In this document: positions 54,859 through 63,856 of the stretch, one piece after another
How positions within the stretch are numbered: position 1 is the stretch's first letter
Layout: each line of letters begins with the position of its first letter
NCBI RefSeq assembly: GCF_019052805.1
Contig: NZ_JAHQRJ010000002.1
Coordinates: 124,001-188,000 of the forward strand
Length of the DNA stretch: 64,000 bases
Source of the DNA: Noviherbaspirillum sp. L7-7A
GTDB lineage: Bacteria > Pseudomonadota > Gammaproteobacteria > Burkholderiales > Burkholderiaceae_D
Direction: 5' to 3'
The notes under the pieces: generated by a model
What the model was told of the DNA's origin: nothing
The model's input: only the letters and a program-made list of their open reading frames with translations
Database searches by the model: none
Made by a program: the position numbers and the translations under genes

Positions 54859-54889
54859 TTGACCTTACCATCACGGGAAGGTTTATCCT
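54859..54889 (+). promoter_or_regulatory. CueR-type promoter of copA
   Basis: -35 TTGACC (54859-54864), 19-base spacer, -10 TATCCT (54884-54889). The dyad ACCTTACC/GGGAAGGT (54862-54882) fills the spacer with one mismatch. The long 19-bp spacer and this dyad are the known signature of MerR-family copper promoters, which CueR untwists when it binds Cu(I). Confidence 0.85.
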
Positions 54890-54913
54890 GCAGGCATGAA
54901 ACTGGAGGATGTC

Positions 54914-57340
54914 ATGGATACCGCCGTCAAACCTGCCGTTGCGCCGATCGACCTGAGCTTCAGCGTAGAAGGCATGACCTGCGCTTCCTGCGTTGCGCGC
55001 GTCGAGAAAGCCCTGAAGGCCGTTCCCGGCGTGGAGAGCGCTTCGGTCAACCTTGCCACCGAAAAGGCGACGGTGCGCGCCAGTCCCGCGCTCCCGGTCG
55101 ATGCGCTTTCGGCTGCGGTCGACAAGGCGGGCTACAACATCCCGAGCAATACGGTGTCGCTTACGATCTCCGGGATGACCTGCGCTTCCTGTGTCGGGCG
55201 TGTCGAGAAGGCATTGAAGAAAGTGCCTGGCGTGACTGGCGCCTCGGTCAACCTGGCTACCGAGAAGGCCCAGGTCACCTCGGTTGGCGTGCCAATTGAA
55301 ACGCTGCTGGCCACGGTTCGGAAGGCTGGCTATGAGGCTGCGCCGGTGTCCAGTAACGGCGTGTCTGCAAGCAAGGCGGAAGCCGTTCTGCCTGGCTGGT
55401 GGCCGGTTGCCGTGGCTGCACTGCTCAGTGCGCCGCTGGTTGCGCCCATGCTGGTCATGCCATTCGGCGTTCACTGGGCATTGCCGGGATGGCTGCAGCT
55501 TGCATTGGCAACGCCAGTGCAGTTCTGGCTTGGCGCCCGCTTCTACAAGGCGGGCTGGAAAGCCGTGCTGGCACGCTCCGGCAACATGGACCTGCTCGTT
55601 GCGCTGGGCACTAGCGCTGCCTATGCGCTGTCGCTGTATCTGCTTCTCGGGCACGGCGACCATGCAGGCATGGGCCATCTGTATTTCGAGTCTTCCGCCG
55701 TGGTCATCACGCTGGTGCTGCTCGGCAAATGGCTGGAGGCACGGGCCAAGCATCAGACTGTCGCCGCGCTGCGCGCGCTGGAGTCCCTGAAAGCCACCAC
55801 GGCGATCATCCGGCGCAATGGCCGGGAAGACGAGATTCCGGTATCGCAGGTGCGCGTCGGCGACATGATCGTGGTGCGCCCCGGTGACCGGGTGCCGGTG
55901 GATGGCGAAGTGACCGAGGGCAGCAGCCACCTGGATGAATCCCTGCTGACTGGCGAAAGCCTGCCGGTGACCAGGAACGTGGGCGACACCGTCACCGGCG
56001 GCGCAGTCAATGCGGACGGCATGCTGGTGGTGAAGGCCACCGCGGTCGGCGGCGATACGATGCTGTCGCACATCATCAGGCTGGTGGAGGATGCGCAGGC
56101 GGTCAAGGCGCCAATCCAGCGCCTGGTCGACAAGGTCAGCGCCGTCTTCGTGCCGGTGGTATTGCTGATCTCCCTGGTCACCCTGCTTGGTTGGGGACTG
56201 ATGACCGGCGACTGGCAGCAGGCCCTGCTTAACGCCGTGGCGGTGCAGGTCATTGCCTGCCCCTGCGCGCTCGGCCTGGCCACACCGACTTCCATCATGG
56301 CGGGAACCGGCGTGGCGGCAAGGTACGGCATCCTGATCAAGGACGCCGAAGCGCTGGAAACCGCGCATGCGGTCAATGTCGTTGCCTTCGACAAGACCGG
56401 CACGCTGACCGAAGGCAAGCCGGCGGTAGTGGCGGTCGAGGCCGGCTCCCGCTCCTGGCACGCGCTGCTGGAAATGGCCCGCGCCGTGCAGCAGTACAGC
56501 GAGCATCCGCTGGCCAGGGCCGTGCAGGCTGAGGCCATCAGGCGCGGCATTGCCCTGCGGCCGGCCACGGCTGCCCAGGCGCTTGCAGGCCGTGGCGTGC
56601 GCGCCGATGTCGATGGCGCCACCGTCCACCTGGGCAACAAGCGCCTGATGCATGAGATCGGCCTCGATACGGCTGCAATGGAAGAAGCGGCCGCACAGCA
56701 CGAGAGCGCCGGGCGCACAGTGTCATGGCTGGCGATACGGGGCCATGGCGCCACCGAACTGGCCGGCCTGCTGGCCTTCGGCGACACCCTGAAGCCATCC
56801 GCCAGGGCGGCCGTGCAGCGCCTGCGGGCAATCGGCGTGGCATCCGTCATGCTGACAGGCGACAATCCGGGCAGCGCACGCGCCGTGGCCTCGGCCGTGG
56901 GCATCAGCGACTTCCGCGCCGAGGTGCTGCCTGGCGACAAGGCCGATGTGGTCGCCGCCCTGAAGAAGGATGGCAAGACGGTCGCCATGGTCGGCGACGG
57001 CATCAACGACGCGCCGGCGCTGGCTGCCGCGGACGTGGGCATTGCGATGTCGACCGGAACCGATGTGGCCATGCATACGGCCGGCATTACCCTGATGCGC
57101 GGCGAGCCAACCCTGGTGGCGGAAGCGATCGACATCTCGAAGAAGACCTATCGCAAGATCCAGCAGAATCTGGGATGGGCTTTCATCTACAACATCGTGG
57201 GCATTCCGCTGGCTGCCCTTGGCTACCTAAACCCGGTGATCGCTGGCGCCGCCATGGCATTCTCCAGCGTGTCCGTGGTGTCGAACGCCTTGCTGCTCAG
57301 GCGCTGGAAGCCGGCATTCATCGAAGGAGAACGGCAATGA
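54914..57340 (+). CDS. copA: Cu(I)-exporting P1B-type ATPase
   Basis: An 808-residue copper pump. Two N-terminal metal-binding domains each have GMTCASC (about residues 19-25 and 90-96). Eight membrane helices follow, with the transport motif [18 protein letters not shown] (CPC). The phosphorylation site is [12 protein letters not shown], the actuator has LLTGESLPV, the nucleotide domain has EHPLARAV, and the hinge is [20 protein letters not shown]. The start at 54914 was chosen over ATG 54896: GGAGG precedes it at good distance, and the CueR promoter's -10 ends at 54889, so 54896 would lie at the transcription start. It overlaps cueR by 4 bases. Confidence 0.96.
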   Translation: MDTAVKPAVAPIDLSFSVEGMTCASCVARVEKALKAVPGVESASVNLATEKATVRASPALPVDALSAAVDKAGYNIPSNTVSLTISGMTCASCVGRVEKALKKVPGVTGASVNLATEKAQVTSVGVPIETLLATVRKAGYEAAPVSSNGVSASKAEAVLPGWWPVAVAALLSAPLVAPMLVMPFGVHWALPGWLQLALATPVQFWLGARFYKAGWKAVLARSGNMDLLVALGTSAAYALSLYLLLGHGDHAGMGHLYFESSAVVITLVLLGKWLEARAKHQTVAALRALESLKATTAIIRRNGREDEIPVSQVRVGDMIVVRPGDRVPVDGEVTEGSSHLDESLLTGESLPVTRNVGDTVTGGAVNADGMLVVKATAVGGDTMLSHIIRLVEDAQAVKAPIQRLVDKVSAVFVPVVLLISLVTLLGWGLMTGDWQQALLNAVAVQVIACPCALGLATPTSIMAGTGVAARYGILIKDAEALETAHAVNVVAFDKTGTLTEGKPAVVAVEAGSRSWHALLEMARAVQQYSEHPLARAVQAEAIRRGIALRPATAAQALAGRGVRADVDGATVHLGNKRLMHEIGLDTAAMEEAAAQHESAGRTVSWLAIRGHGATELAGLLAFGDTLKPSARAAVQRLRAIGVASVMLTGDNPGSARAVASAVGISDFRAEVLPGDKADVVAALKKDGKTVAMVGDGINDAPALAAADVGIAMSTGTDVAMHTAGITLMRGEPTLVAEAIDISKKTYRKIQQNLGWAFIYNIVGIPLAALGYLNPVIAGAAMAFSSVSVVSNALLLRRWKPAFIEGERQ

Positions 57341-57741
57341 ATATAGGACAGGCGGCAGAAGCCTCTGGCGTCACTGCAAAGATGATTCGGTATTACGAGA
57401 GCATCGGCCTGATATCGGCTGCAAGCAGAACCGATGCGGGCTACCGGCAATACACTGACAGGAACGTGCAGACGCTGCGCTTCATCAAGCGCTCGCGCGA
57501 GCTGGGCTTTTCCCTCGAGCGCATCAGGACCCTGCTCGGCCTCTGGGAAGACCGCGGCCGCAAGAGCGCCGATGTAAAGAAGCTGGCGCGTCAGTACATT
57601 GCCGAACTGGACCGGGATATCGAAAAGCTGCAGACGATACGCAATGAGCTGCAGAACCTGGCCAACAGCTGCCACGGCGACCTTCGTCCGGACTGCCCGA
57701 TTCTGGATGAGCTGGCGACCGCGCAGCATGGCTGCCATTGA
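57337..57741 (+). CDS. cueR: Cu(I)-responsive MerR-family regulator
   Basis: A 134-residue regulator. [20 protein letters not shown] and [19 protein letters not shown] are the MerR DNA-binding half. The dimer helix is followed by the metal loop [16 protein letters not shown], with two Cys seven residues apart as in CueR. CueR also has a Ser in place of the third Cys of Zn/Hg sensors. It is co-transcribed with copA and should activate all promoters with the ACCTTCC-N7-GGAAGGT dyad in this island. Confidence 0.94.
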   Translation: MNIGQAAEASGVTAKMIRYYESIGLISAASRTDAGYRQYTDRNVQTLRFIKRSRELGFSLERIRTLLGLWEDRGRKSADVKKLARQYIAELDRDIEKLQTIRNELQNLANSCHGDLRPDCPILDELATAQHGCH

Positions 57742-57864
57742 CTTCGCATTGTCATGCCACATCGGCAAGCGGGAAGGGCTGCCGTGCCTACGGTCGTTGA
57801 GAAAACAGAAGCGGACGCGCCAGTGGCGAACGCCATGGCAGCCATTCCGTTGGACCTCCTGTCT

Positions 57865-58071
57865 TCATACGGCGGCGCTGGCCGTCACCGGGTAACCGGC
57901 TTCAGTAATTGCTGATTTCACGGCATCCAGGCTGGCCTCGGATGCGATCCGGACCATTTTGGCAGCCAGGTCGACATCGACTCTTGCCTTGCTGTCGATC
58001 GATTTCACAGACCTGGTCACGCTTCTGACGCAGCCGCCGCAGTTCATGCTTTCCACTTGCAGTTCATACAT
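57865..58071 (-). CDS. CopZ-like heavy-metal-associated (HMA) copper chaperone
   Basis: A 68-residue protein with the single-domain HMA fold. MYELQVESMNCGGCVRSVTR holds the metal site M-x-C-x-x-C. The ferredoxin-like pattern (VDVDLAAKMVRIA, DAVKSAITEAGYPV) is complete. It should carry Cu(I) to CopA and CueR. It has its own CueR-type promoter and AAAGGAG before the ATG. It converges with cueR. Confidence 0.92.
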   Translation of the reverse strand: MYELQVESMNCGGCVRSVTRSVKSIDSKARVDVDLAAKMVRIASEASLDAVKSAITEAGYPVTASAAV

Positions 58072-58101
58072 GGTGTCATCTCCTTTGCCAAAACAGAGTC
58101 C

Positions 58102-58132
58102 AATCCAGACCTTCCTGCAATGGGAAGGTCAA
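58102..58132 (-). promoter_or_regulatory. CueR-type promoter of the chaperone gene
   Basis: On the minus strand: -35 TTGACC (complement of 58127-58132), 19-base spacer, -10 TGGATT (complement of 58102-58107). A perfect dyad ACCTTCC-N7-GGAAGGT (58109-58129) lies inside. It is the best of the copper boxes in this window. Confidence 0.88.
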
Positions 58133-58181
58133 GCGCCAGTATGAAGAAGGTTTTCGGTGCGAGGCGATAAGGCTATAAGGC

Positions 58182-58505
58182 CTATTGCTGCTTTTCCATC
58201 TGCGTCACAGTGAGCTGGCCATTCGGCTGTTCAGCGATGAAGCGGATATGGTCGCCCGCCTTCACCTGGTCCAGCATGGACGGGTCCTTGACGCGAAACA
58301 CCATGGTCATCGCGTCCATGCCGATGTTGCTCAGTGGGCCGTGCTTGATGGTGATCTTGCCGGCGGCCTTGTCGACCTTCTTTATCTCGCCGGCAGACAT
58401 CGTGTCGGCTGCGGTCGTCCCGGGTTCAGCGGGCTGCGCATGGCTTGTCGATAGCGACGACACAGCGAGTGCCGCCAGAAATGCTGCTTGTACCACTGTT
58501 TTCAT
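58182..58505 (-). CDS. CusF-like periplasmic copper-binding protein
   Basis: A 107-residue exported protein with signal peptide MKTVVQAAFLAALAVSSL... cut near SHA/QPAE. The OB-fold CusF domain has GEIKKVDKAAGKITIKHGPL (metal His) and GMDAMTMVFRVKD (two metal Met). The Trp that caps copper in E. coli CusF is Met here. It should buffer periplasmic Cu(I)/Ag(I) and hand it to an efflux system. It is the last gene of the minus-strand copper set. Confidence 0.88.
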   Translation of the reverse strand: MKTVVQAAFLAALAVSSLSTSHAQPAEPGTTAADTMSAGEIKKVDKAAGKITIKHGPLSNIGMDAMTMVFRVKDPSMLDQVKAGDHIRFIAEQPNGQLTVTQMEKQQ

Positions 58506-58548
58506 AGGCTATGCCTTTCCATTTTGATGGGATTGATCGGATTTTTTC

Positions 58549-59475
58549 TCAATGACCAGGCGGCGCGTTGGTGACGAGGATCGCTGCTGCCACCAGAGCA
58601 AGCAGAAGCGCAATGGCTTCGATTCTCAGCACCGCGATCACGTTGCGCAGCCCTCGCTGCGCTGCCTGCAGAGAACTTGCCGCGAGCGATGCCGGCAGGC
58701 CGAGGAACCTGTTGTAGCCGCCAAGCCCGATTGCAATCGCTACCAGCAGAAGCTTCGCCAGCAGCACCTGCCCATAAGCCACGCTGACAAGGTCCCCGGG
58801 ACCGTCGAGAAGGCGCCAGGCGTTACAGGCGCCGGTTGCCAGGACACCTGCCAGGGCCGCAGTCGCCCACTTCGACATGGCGCCCAGGTACGCGGCGCGC
58901 GCCGTGGATGGCGCCGGTTCCATCAGCAGCACCCGGGGAAGCACCAGCCCGCCGGCGACGAACACGATGCCGGCCCATAACGCCATGCATAAAAGGTGCA
59001 GCCACTGCGCTAATGCCGCGACACTGAACGGACCCTGCTCGTACCCATGGCCGATTACCACCCGCGCTGCCGCCACCGACATCAGCAGGCCGCCCATGCC
59101 TGCCACATAGTGCCTGTCCAAGCCGCGTCGGTACAGAAACGGATGCGCCAGCATGGCAACGACAAGCAGGGCCAGGGCTGCGGCACCGGCGTGGCCATAG
59201 TGGGTCGCGGTAATCATCTGCATGCAGACAGGCCAGGCATCGAGCCAGGCGACGTCGCCCATGATGGCGGACTCCGTCCACAAGGACAGGAAGACGGCGG
59301 CGGTGCAAACAGCCAATCCCGCGAGCATCGCCCGGGACAGGCGCCTGGCGACTGCCTGCTGCCACGGCGCTGCCTGCCCGATCAGCCAGAGCCGGCATGC
59401 CAGCACGCCCATGGCCCATGCAAAGCTGATGTTAATGGCCGCAGTTGCGGCGACCTGGGCAGGCGTTGACTCCAT
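58549..59475 (-). CDS. copD: Copper resistance protein CopD
   Basis: A 308-residue membrane protein with eight predicted helices and the CopD core in the second half (LHLLCMALWAGIVFVAGGLV). Histidines in WLHLLCM and VIGHGYEQGP could bind copper or heme. CopD imports copper or works with CopC at the inner membrane. It follows copC after 3 bases and is surely co-transcribed. Confidence 0.9.
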   Translation of the reverse strand: MESTPAQVAATAAINISFAWAMGVLACRLWLIGQAAPWQQAVARRLSRAMLAGLAVCTAAVFLSLWTESAIMGDVAWLDAWPVCMQMITATHYGHAGAAALALLVVAMLAHPFLYRRGLDRHYVAGMGGLLMSVAAARVVIGHGYEQGPFSVAALAQWLHLLCMALWAGIVFVAGGLVLPRVLLMEPAPSTARAAYLGAMSKWATAALAGVLATGACNAWRLLDGPGDLVSVAYGQVLLAKLLLVAIAIGLGGYNRFLGLPASLAASSLQAAQRGLRNVIAVLRIEAIALLLALVAAAILVTNAPPGH

Positions 59476-59478
59476 CGC

Positions 59479-59841
59479 TTACTTTACGGTAAAGGCATAG
59501 TCGCCCTTGCGCCGGTGGCCGTCATGGCCAACGACGGTGTATTCGACCCTGTATTTTCCTGCTGCAAGCGCCGGCACGGCCAGCTTCAGAATGGCCGGGT
59601 TGGCGGGATCCAGGGCGGCCTTGTCCGTGCCAACTGCCTTGCCGGCGCTGTCGATCACCCTGGCGCTGCTGAAGGCGCCTTCCAGCTTTTCATTGAACTG
59701 GAGCGTGATTTCCGTCGGCGCGGCGACAACGGCATCCTTCGCGGGCGTGGCGCCCTGCAGGGTGGCATGTGCCCGGACCGTACCGTGCATGGCCATGGCG
59801 GCGAGCAGCATCGCCGTGATGCCGATTCGTGGCAGCTTCAT
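59479..59841 (-). CDS. copC: Periplasmic copper-binding protein CopC
   Basis: A 120-residue protein with signal peptide ending MHGTVRA; the mature chain begins HATLQGATPA with the His1 Cu(II) ligand. The other ligands are in VVGHDGHRRKGDY (Asp, His). The Met-rich loop that holds Cu(I) in Pseudomonas CopC is absent, so this is the Cu(II)-only subtype. The start at 59841 follows from the signal peptide; GGAAT/AGGA lies upstream. The multicopper oxidase gene ends 23 bases before. Confidence 0.92.
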   Translation of the reverse strand: MKLPRIGITAMLLAAMAMHGTVRAHATLQGATPAKDAVVAAPTEITLQFNEKLEGAFSSARVIDSAGKAVGTDKAALDPANPAILKLAVPALAAGKYRVEYTVVGHDGHRRKGDYAFTVK

Positions 59842-59864
59842 GAGAGATTCCTTTCTATCCTGTT

Positions 59865-61232
59865 TCAGTGTTGATGGCCCTGTGGCTTCCTGGCCCGGTA
59901 TTCGACGCCGGCAGCGGAGAGACTGGCTCCCGGCGCCCTGGTCGCAGCCGGGACGTTCCCGGTCCATTCGTAGGCCACGGACCCCTTAGGATGCTTGTAC
60001 CAGCCGGGGTCGGAATAGTCACCAGGCTTCTGTTCCTTGCGCACCTTCACGGTAGTGAACATGCCGCCCATCTCGATATTGCCGAACGGGCCTTCGCCGG
60101 TGGCCATTGGCAGGGTATTGTCCGGCAGCGGCATTTCCATGCTGCCCATGGCGCCGCCGCGTTCCCCCATCGCCATGTAGTCCGGCACCAGGCGGTTGAT
60201 CTTTTCGGCGATGCCCTTCTGGTCCACGCCTATCATGGTCGGGATGTTATGGCCCATCGCATTCATCGTGTGGTGCGACTTGTGACAGTGAAAGGGCCAG
60301 TCGCCAGGCTCGTCCGCAATGAATTCGAGGGCACGCATCTGACCCACGCCGATATCCATCGTGACTTCCGGAAAGCGCGCTTCCGGCCGTATCCATCCGC
60401 CATCCGTGCCCGTGACGGCGAATTCATGGCCATGCAGATGGAACGGGTGGTTGGTCATGGTCAGGTTGCCCATGCGGATGCGCACCCGGTCGCCCTGCCG
60501 CACATTCATCGAGTCTACGCCCGGGAAGACCCGGGTGTTGATGGTCCACAGGTTGAAGTCCAGCATGGTGCTGACCTTGGGCGTATAGCTGCCCGGCTGG
60601 ATGTCGTAATTACCGAGCAGGAAGACAAAGTCACGGTCCACCCGCATGAAGTCGGGATTCTTCGGATGCGTGACCCAGAAGCCCATCAGCCCCATTGCCA
60701 TCTGCACCATTTCATCGGCATGCGGGTGATACATGAAGGTGCCCGGGCGCTTGGCAGTGAACTCATAGACAAAGGTCTTGCCGGGCGGGATGCCGGGCTG
60801 CGTCAGGCCGGTCACGCCGTCCATGCCGTTGGGCAGCCGCTGGCCATGCCAGTGGATGCTGTGCTCTTCCGGCAGCTTGTTGGTGACAAAGATGCGCACC
60901 TGGTCGCCTTCCACGACTTCAATCGTCGGCCCTGGCGACTGGCCGTTATAACCCCAGAGATTGGCCTTCATGCCCGGCGCAAACTCGCGCACCACCGGCT
61001 CGGCGACCAGATGGAATTCCTTGACGCTGTTGTTCATCCTCCAGGGCAGCGACCAGCCATTAAGCGTGACGACCGGATGGTAGGGCCGGCCGTTCGGTGG
61101 CGCCAGCGGCGCCTGGGTGGCGGCGGTCTCCATGATGACCGCTTCCGGCAGGGAAGCCGCGCCAACACGGGTGACAACGCCTGCGCCCACCATCGTGGCG
61201 GCGCTGGCCAGGAAATTTCTGCGTGAAACCAT
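59865..61232 (-). CDS. Multicopper oxidase, Tat-exported
   Basis: A 455-residue oxidase with a twin-arginine signal (VSRRNFLASAATMVGAG). The four copper motifs are intact: HSIHWHG (residues 124-130), HPH (169-171), HPFHLHGH (262-269) and HCHKSHHTM (315-323, T1 site with Met). Only two cupredoxin domains bring these together, and a Met-rich part (GAMGSMEMPLPDNTLPMATG) lies near residue 350. It should oxidise Cu(I) to the less toxic Cu(II) in the periplasm. It lies between the outer-membrane factor and copC genes. Confidence 0.93.
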   Translation of the reverse strand: MVSRRNFLASAATMVGAGVVTRVGAASLPEAVIMETAATQAPLAPPNGRPYHPVVTLNGWSLPWRMNNSVKEFHLVAEPVVREFAPGMKANLWGYNGQSPGPTIEVVEGDQVRIFVTNKLPEEHSIHWHGQRLPNGMDGVTGLTQPGIPPGKTFVYEFTAKRPGTFMYHPHADEMVQMAMGLMGFWVTHPKNPDFMRVDRDFVFLLGNYDIQPGSYTPKVSTMLDFNLWTINTRVFPGVDSMNVRQGDRVRIRMGNLTMTNHPFHLHGHEFAVTGTDGGWIRPEARFPEVTMDIGVGQMRALEFIADEPGDWPFHCHKSHHTMNAMGHNIPTMIGVDQKGIAEKINRLVPDYMAMGERGGAMGSMEMPLPDNTLPMATGEGPFGNIEMGGMFTTVKVRKEQKPGDYSDPGWYKHPKGSVAYEWTGNVPAATRAPGASLSAAGVEYRARKPQGHQH

Positions 61233-61246
61233 TGCTGTTCCTTTGC

Positions 61247-62668
61247 TTAATGTTGCGGCTGCGCTTCAGCGACTGCCTGGCCGCGTATCTCGGTCGAGCC
61301 GCCACCGCTGCCGTTGCCATTGATGGCTGCCTGCAGGTTGGTCTCGGCGATCCAGAAGTCCCGTTGCGCTTCGATGGCAGCATTGACGCTGCTGACCTGT
61401 GCGCGCGAGTCGGTCAGCAGCTCGAACACGCTGGCAAGCATGCCGTTATAGCGAAGCAGCACCTCATCGGAAATCCGCTTGCGCAGCGGCACCACTTCAT
61501 CGAGGTAATGCCTGGCGATGTCATGCCGGGTGCGGTAGGCAGAGTAGGCTTCCCTGACCTCCGAGCGCGCCCGGATTGCGGTATCCGCGGTTCGCTGCAA
61601 CGACTGCATGTAGATCGCCTCGGCCCGGGCGCGGCGCGCGGTGCCCCAGTCGAACACGGGCAGCGCCAGTTCGATTTCATAGCCGTTCTGTCGTGGCTCG
61701 CCGGTCTGGCTCTTGTTGGCATAGCCTAGCTCCAGCACATTGATGAAGCCGGTTGCGCGGGTCAGGCCCAGCGCGCTGGCCGTGGCCGATGCGCCCTGCC
61801 TGGCGATCTGCACATCCAGCCGCTGCCGCATCGCCTGTGCCTCGATGTCGTTGGCGTCGGTCAGCCTCTCCGGCAGCTCAGGAAGGCGCTCCGGGATGGC
61901 GTAGTCCAGCGCGCTGCCCCACAGGCCGAGAAGGCGGGTCAGCTGTTCCCGCGCCGCCACGGCGTTATGCCTGGCGCGTGCAAGCTGGGTAGTGGCATCC
62001 GCATAGAAGGCCTGCTCGCGGGCCTGGTCCAGCCGGCTCCAGTTGCCGACCCTGCTCATCCGCTGCGCTAGCTCTGCGCTGGCTTCGGCCGCGGTAGTGA
62101 CTTGCCCGGCATAGTGCAGCGCCTGCTGCGCGCCGACGGCGTTGAAGTAGGCTTTACGGGTGTCGGTGGCCAGCTGAACCGCCTGCGCGGCGGCCTGGAG
62201 CTTGGCCTGCTCGAAGCGCCGGCTTTCGATGCCGGTGCGTAGCGGCAGTGTCAGCAGCCCGACGAAGTCGAACAAAATGCTGCGATCGATGTCGATATTG
62301 TCGCCGCCGCGTATCCGGCCGAAGGAAAAGCCGGGGTTGCGCAGGCGCCCCGCCTGCACCAGGTTCGCTTCGGCAATGCCGAGTTCGGCGAATGCCGCCT
62401 GCAGCCCCTTGTTGTTGGCCAGGGCAATCCGCACTGCGGCGTCTGGCGTCAGGGGTTGTGTCAGAAACTGCTTCACGGCCGAGGCGCTTGCGGCGGTATC
62501 TTCGGCTGAGCTGTCACGCTGCACGGCCTGGCCTGTGCGTTCCCTGGTGAACGCGGATACGGTGTCCAGGCCACCGTCGCTGGAAAAGCTCGCGCAGCCT
62601 GCCAGAAGCAGGCTTGAAAACGCGATGGCGAGCGGCTTCATGCGCGCTGCATTGCGGTTTGTCGACAT
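61247..62668 (-). CDS. TolC/NodT-type outer-membrane efflux lipoprotein
   Basis: A 473-residue outer-membrane factor. The lipobox FSSLLLAGCASFSS marks lipidation. The two OMF repeats are seen: LTPDAAVRIALANNKGLQAA and RLDVQIARQGASATASALGL, with long coiled coils between. It usually needs an RND pump and a membrane-fusion protein, and none lies in the window. The start at 62668 has AAGGA 6-7 bases upstream; ATG 62641 is an alternative beginning directly at the signal. It lies 15 bases upstream of the oxidase gene on the same mRNA. Confidence 0.9.
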   Translation of the reverse strand: MSTNRNAARMKPLAIAFSSLLLAGCASFSSDGGLDTVSAFTRERTGQAVQRDSSAEDTAASASAVKQFLTQPLTPDAAVRIALANNKGLQAAFAELGIAEANLVQAGRLRNPGFSFGRIRGGDNIDIDRSILFDFVGLLTLPLRTGIESRRFEQAKLQAAAQAVQLATDTRKAYFNAVGAQQALHYAGQVTTAAEASAELAQRMSRVGNWSRLDQAREQAFYADATTQLARARHNAVAAREQLTRLLGLWGSALDYAIPERLPELPERLTDANDIEAQAMRQRLDVQIARQGASATASALGLTRATGFINVLELGYANKSQTGEPRQNGYEIELALPVFDWGTARRARAEAIYMQSLQRTADTAIRARSEVREAYSAYRTRHDIARHYLDEVVPLRKRISDEVLLRYNGMLASVFELLTDSRAQVSSVNAAIEAQRDFWIAETNLQAAINGNGSGGGSTEIRGQAVAEAQPQH

Positions 62669-62677
62669 GCTTTTTCC

Positions 62678-63001
62678 TTAATGATGGCTGCCATGGACGG
62701 CATGCGGGTCGGCAGGCGCAGCGGGCGCCCGCGTGATGTCTTTCCCGGGAGATGCCGGCGTCGGACCATGCCCGGCATGGGCATCCTTGCCGGGCACCGC
62801 CTCATTGGCGCCACGCCAAGTCTGGTCGGGCGTACCCTGTGCATCCGTGGCGGAACGGTACTCCTTGAAAACAGAGATGTAGGTGGAAGCCGGCACGGGC
62901 GCATCAGGATCGGCCGGGCTGGCCTGCTGGCCTTGCTGCGCCATGGCGGCAAGAGGCAGAAGCGCCAGGGCTAAGACCCTGGACCAATAGGATAAGAACA
63001 T
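62678..63001 (-). CDS. Small exported His-rich protein of the copper operon
   Basis: A 107-residue protein with signal peptide SYWSRVLALALLPLAAMA. The mature part is hydrophilic: STYISVFKEYRSATDAQGTP, WRGANEAVPGKDAHAGHGPT and a His-rich end (DPHAVHGSHH). Similar small proteins with the tag VFxEYRx occur before copper OMF genes in Burkholderiales, as I remember; no function is proved. It may bind copper in the periplasm. It ends 10 bases before the OMF gene. Confidence 0.7.
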   Translation of the reverse strand: MFLSYWSRVLALALLPLAAMAQQGQQASPADPDAPVPASTYISVFKEYRSATDAQGTPDQTWRGANEAVPGKDAHAGHGPTPASPGKDITRAPAAPADPHAVHGSHH

Positions 63002-63106
63002 GATTACCTCGAAATCGATAAGGCAGGCGTGCCAGGGCACGCAAACTGCACCAGGACCCGGAGCGCAGGACAAGTTCTGTCCGGCGTAGCCAATCCCGGT
63101 ACGCGA

Positions 63107-63535
63107 TCAGGCGGTCATGCGTTTGGGAGGACGTTCCAGGCCGCTTGGCACGATGCCGGCAAGCCAGGGCAGGGGAGCAGCGGTGACGGGCAGGGAGCTG
63201 CGGCAGGCATTATTCGGGTCTGACTTTGACATCAGCGCAGGGGCGGCCACGCAGCAGTGGGCACAGAGACTGCAGGTGGCATGCTTGTGCTTGCCGTCGT
63301 GGGATTTGTCTGGAGCCGCGTTGGGCTTGACCGCGGCGCCGTGATGGCCTGCATCGGCATGCGCCATGTTCATCGCCTGGCCATCGTGATGGTGAACCGC
63401 CGCGGAGACCGGCATGCCGGCTGAGCCATTCCCTGCCATCGGCGCGCAGACGGTCTGCATAGTGGCAGCGATCCCCTGGAAGGAAAGCGCAAGCAGCACG
63501 AGCCAGAGCAGCAGAGTCTTCAAGAAACGGTTCAT
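63107..63535 (-). CDS. Exported Cys/His-rich protein (DUF2946-like)
   Basis: A 142-residue protein. The signal anchor FLKTLLLWLVLLALSFQGIA is followed by VHHHDGQAMNMAHADAGHHG, HDGKHKHATCSLCAHCCVAA and a C-terminal hydrophobic stretch. The pattern C-x2-C-x2-CC beside many His and Met strongly suggests metal binding. The start at 63535 is the first ATG of the signal; no clear Shine-Dalgarno is visible. It is the first gene of the minus-strand copper set and lies next to a promoter with a dyad. Confidence 0.7.
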   Translation of the reverse strand: MNRFLKTLLLWLVLLALSFQGIAATMQTVCAPMAGNGSAGMPVSAAVHHHDGQAMNMAHADAGHHGAAVKPNAAPDKSHDGKHKHATCSLCAHCCVAAPALMSKSDPNNACRSSLPVTAAPLPWLAGIVPSGLERPPKRMTA

Positions 63536-63595
63536 TTTTTTTAGTTTAGCATTCCATGCGGCATGGCTTCTACAGTTGCTGCCGTGCCGGGCTGC

Positions 63596-63625
63596 ATTGT
63601 AAACCTCTTGCAGTAGCGAGGTAAG
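63596..63625 (-). promoter_or_regulatory. Probable promoter of the copper operon with degenerate dyad
   Basis: On the minus strand: CTTACC (complement of 63620-63625), 18 bases, then TACAAT (complement of 63596-63601), a good -10. ACCTC...GAGGT arms (63603-63607, 63618-63622) form a dyad in the spacer, weaker than the three CueR sites. It may be a divergent CueR site or a site for another metal regulator. Confidence 0.4.
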
Positions 63626-63785
63626 CCGTTTCTCGACTGCTGCTCCGATGCAAAAGTTCCTGACTGCATTTAAGGACAACGGGCAATCGCTATCCAGGGC
63701 CGCCAGGTTTCAGGCATGTCGAGCACGCACCGGCGATTTGCGCGAAGATGACGGGCCCGGCTTAACGAACCGCACGAAGCATGCC

Positions 63786-63816
63786 TTGACCTTCCCACAG
63801 TAGTAAGGGTTAAAGT
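63786..63816 (+). promoter_or_regulatory. CueR-type promoter of the DUF411 gene
   Basis: -35 TTGACC (63786-63791), 19-base spacer, -10 TAAAGT (63811-63816). The dyad ACCTTCCC...GTAAGGGT in the spacer is imperfect in its right arm. It lies 40 bases upstream of the ATG at 63857. Confidence 0.75.
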
Positions 63817-63856
63817 AAGACCACTTTTGATGAAGCAGCCTTGAATGGAGTACAGG

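Noticed and set aside
54746..56701. 651-codon minus-strand ORF
   Set aside because: It lies antisense to copA, is rich in Arg/His/Gly, and has no family motif; a typical shadow of a GC-rich gene.
59868..61226. 452-codon plus-strand ORF
   Set aside because: It mirrors the multicopper oxidase gene frame for frame and has no ribosome site or domain.
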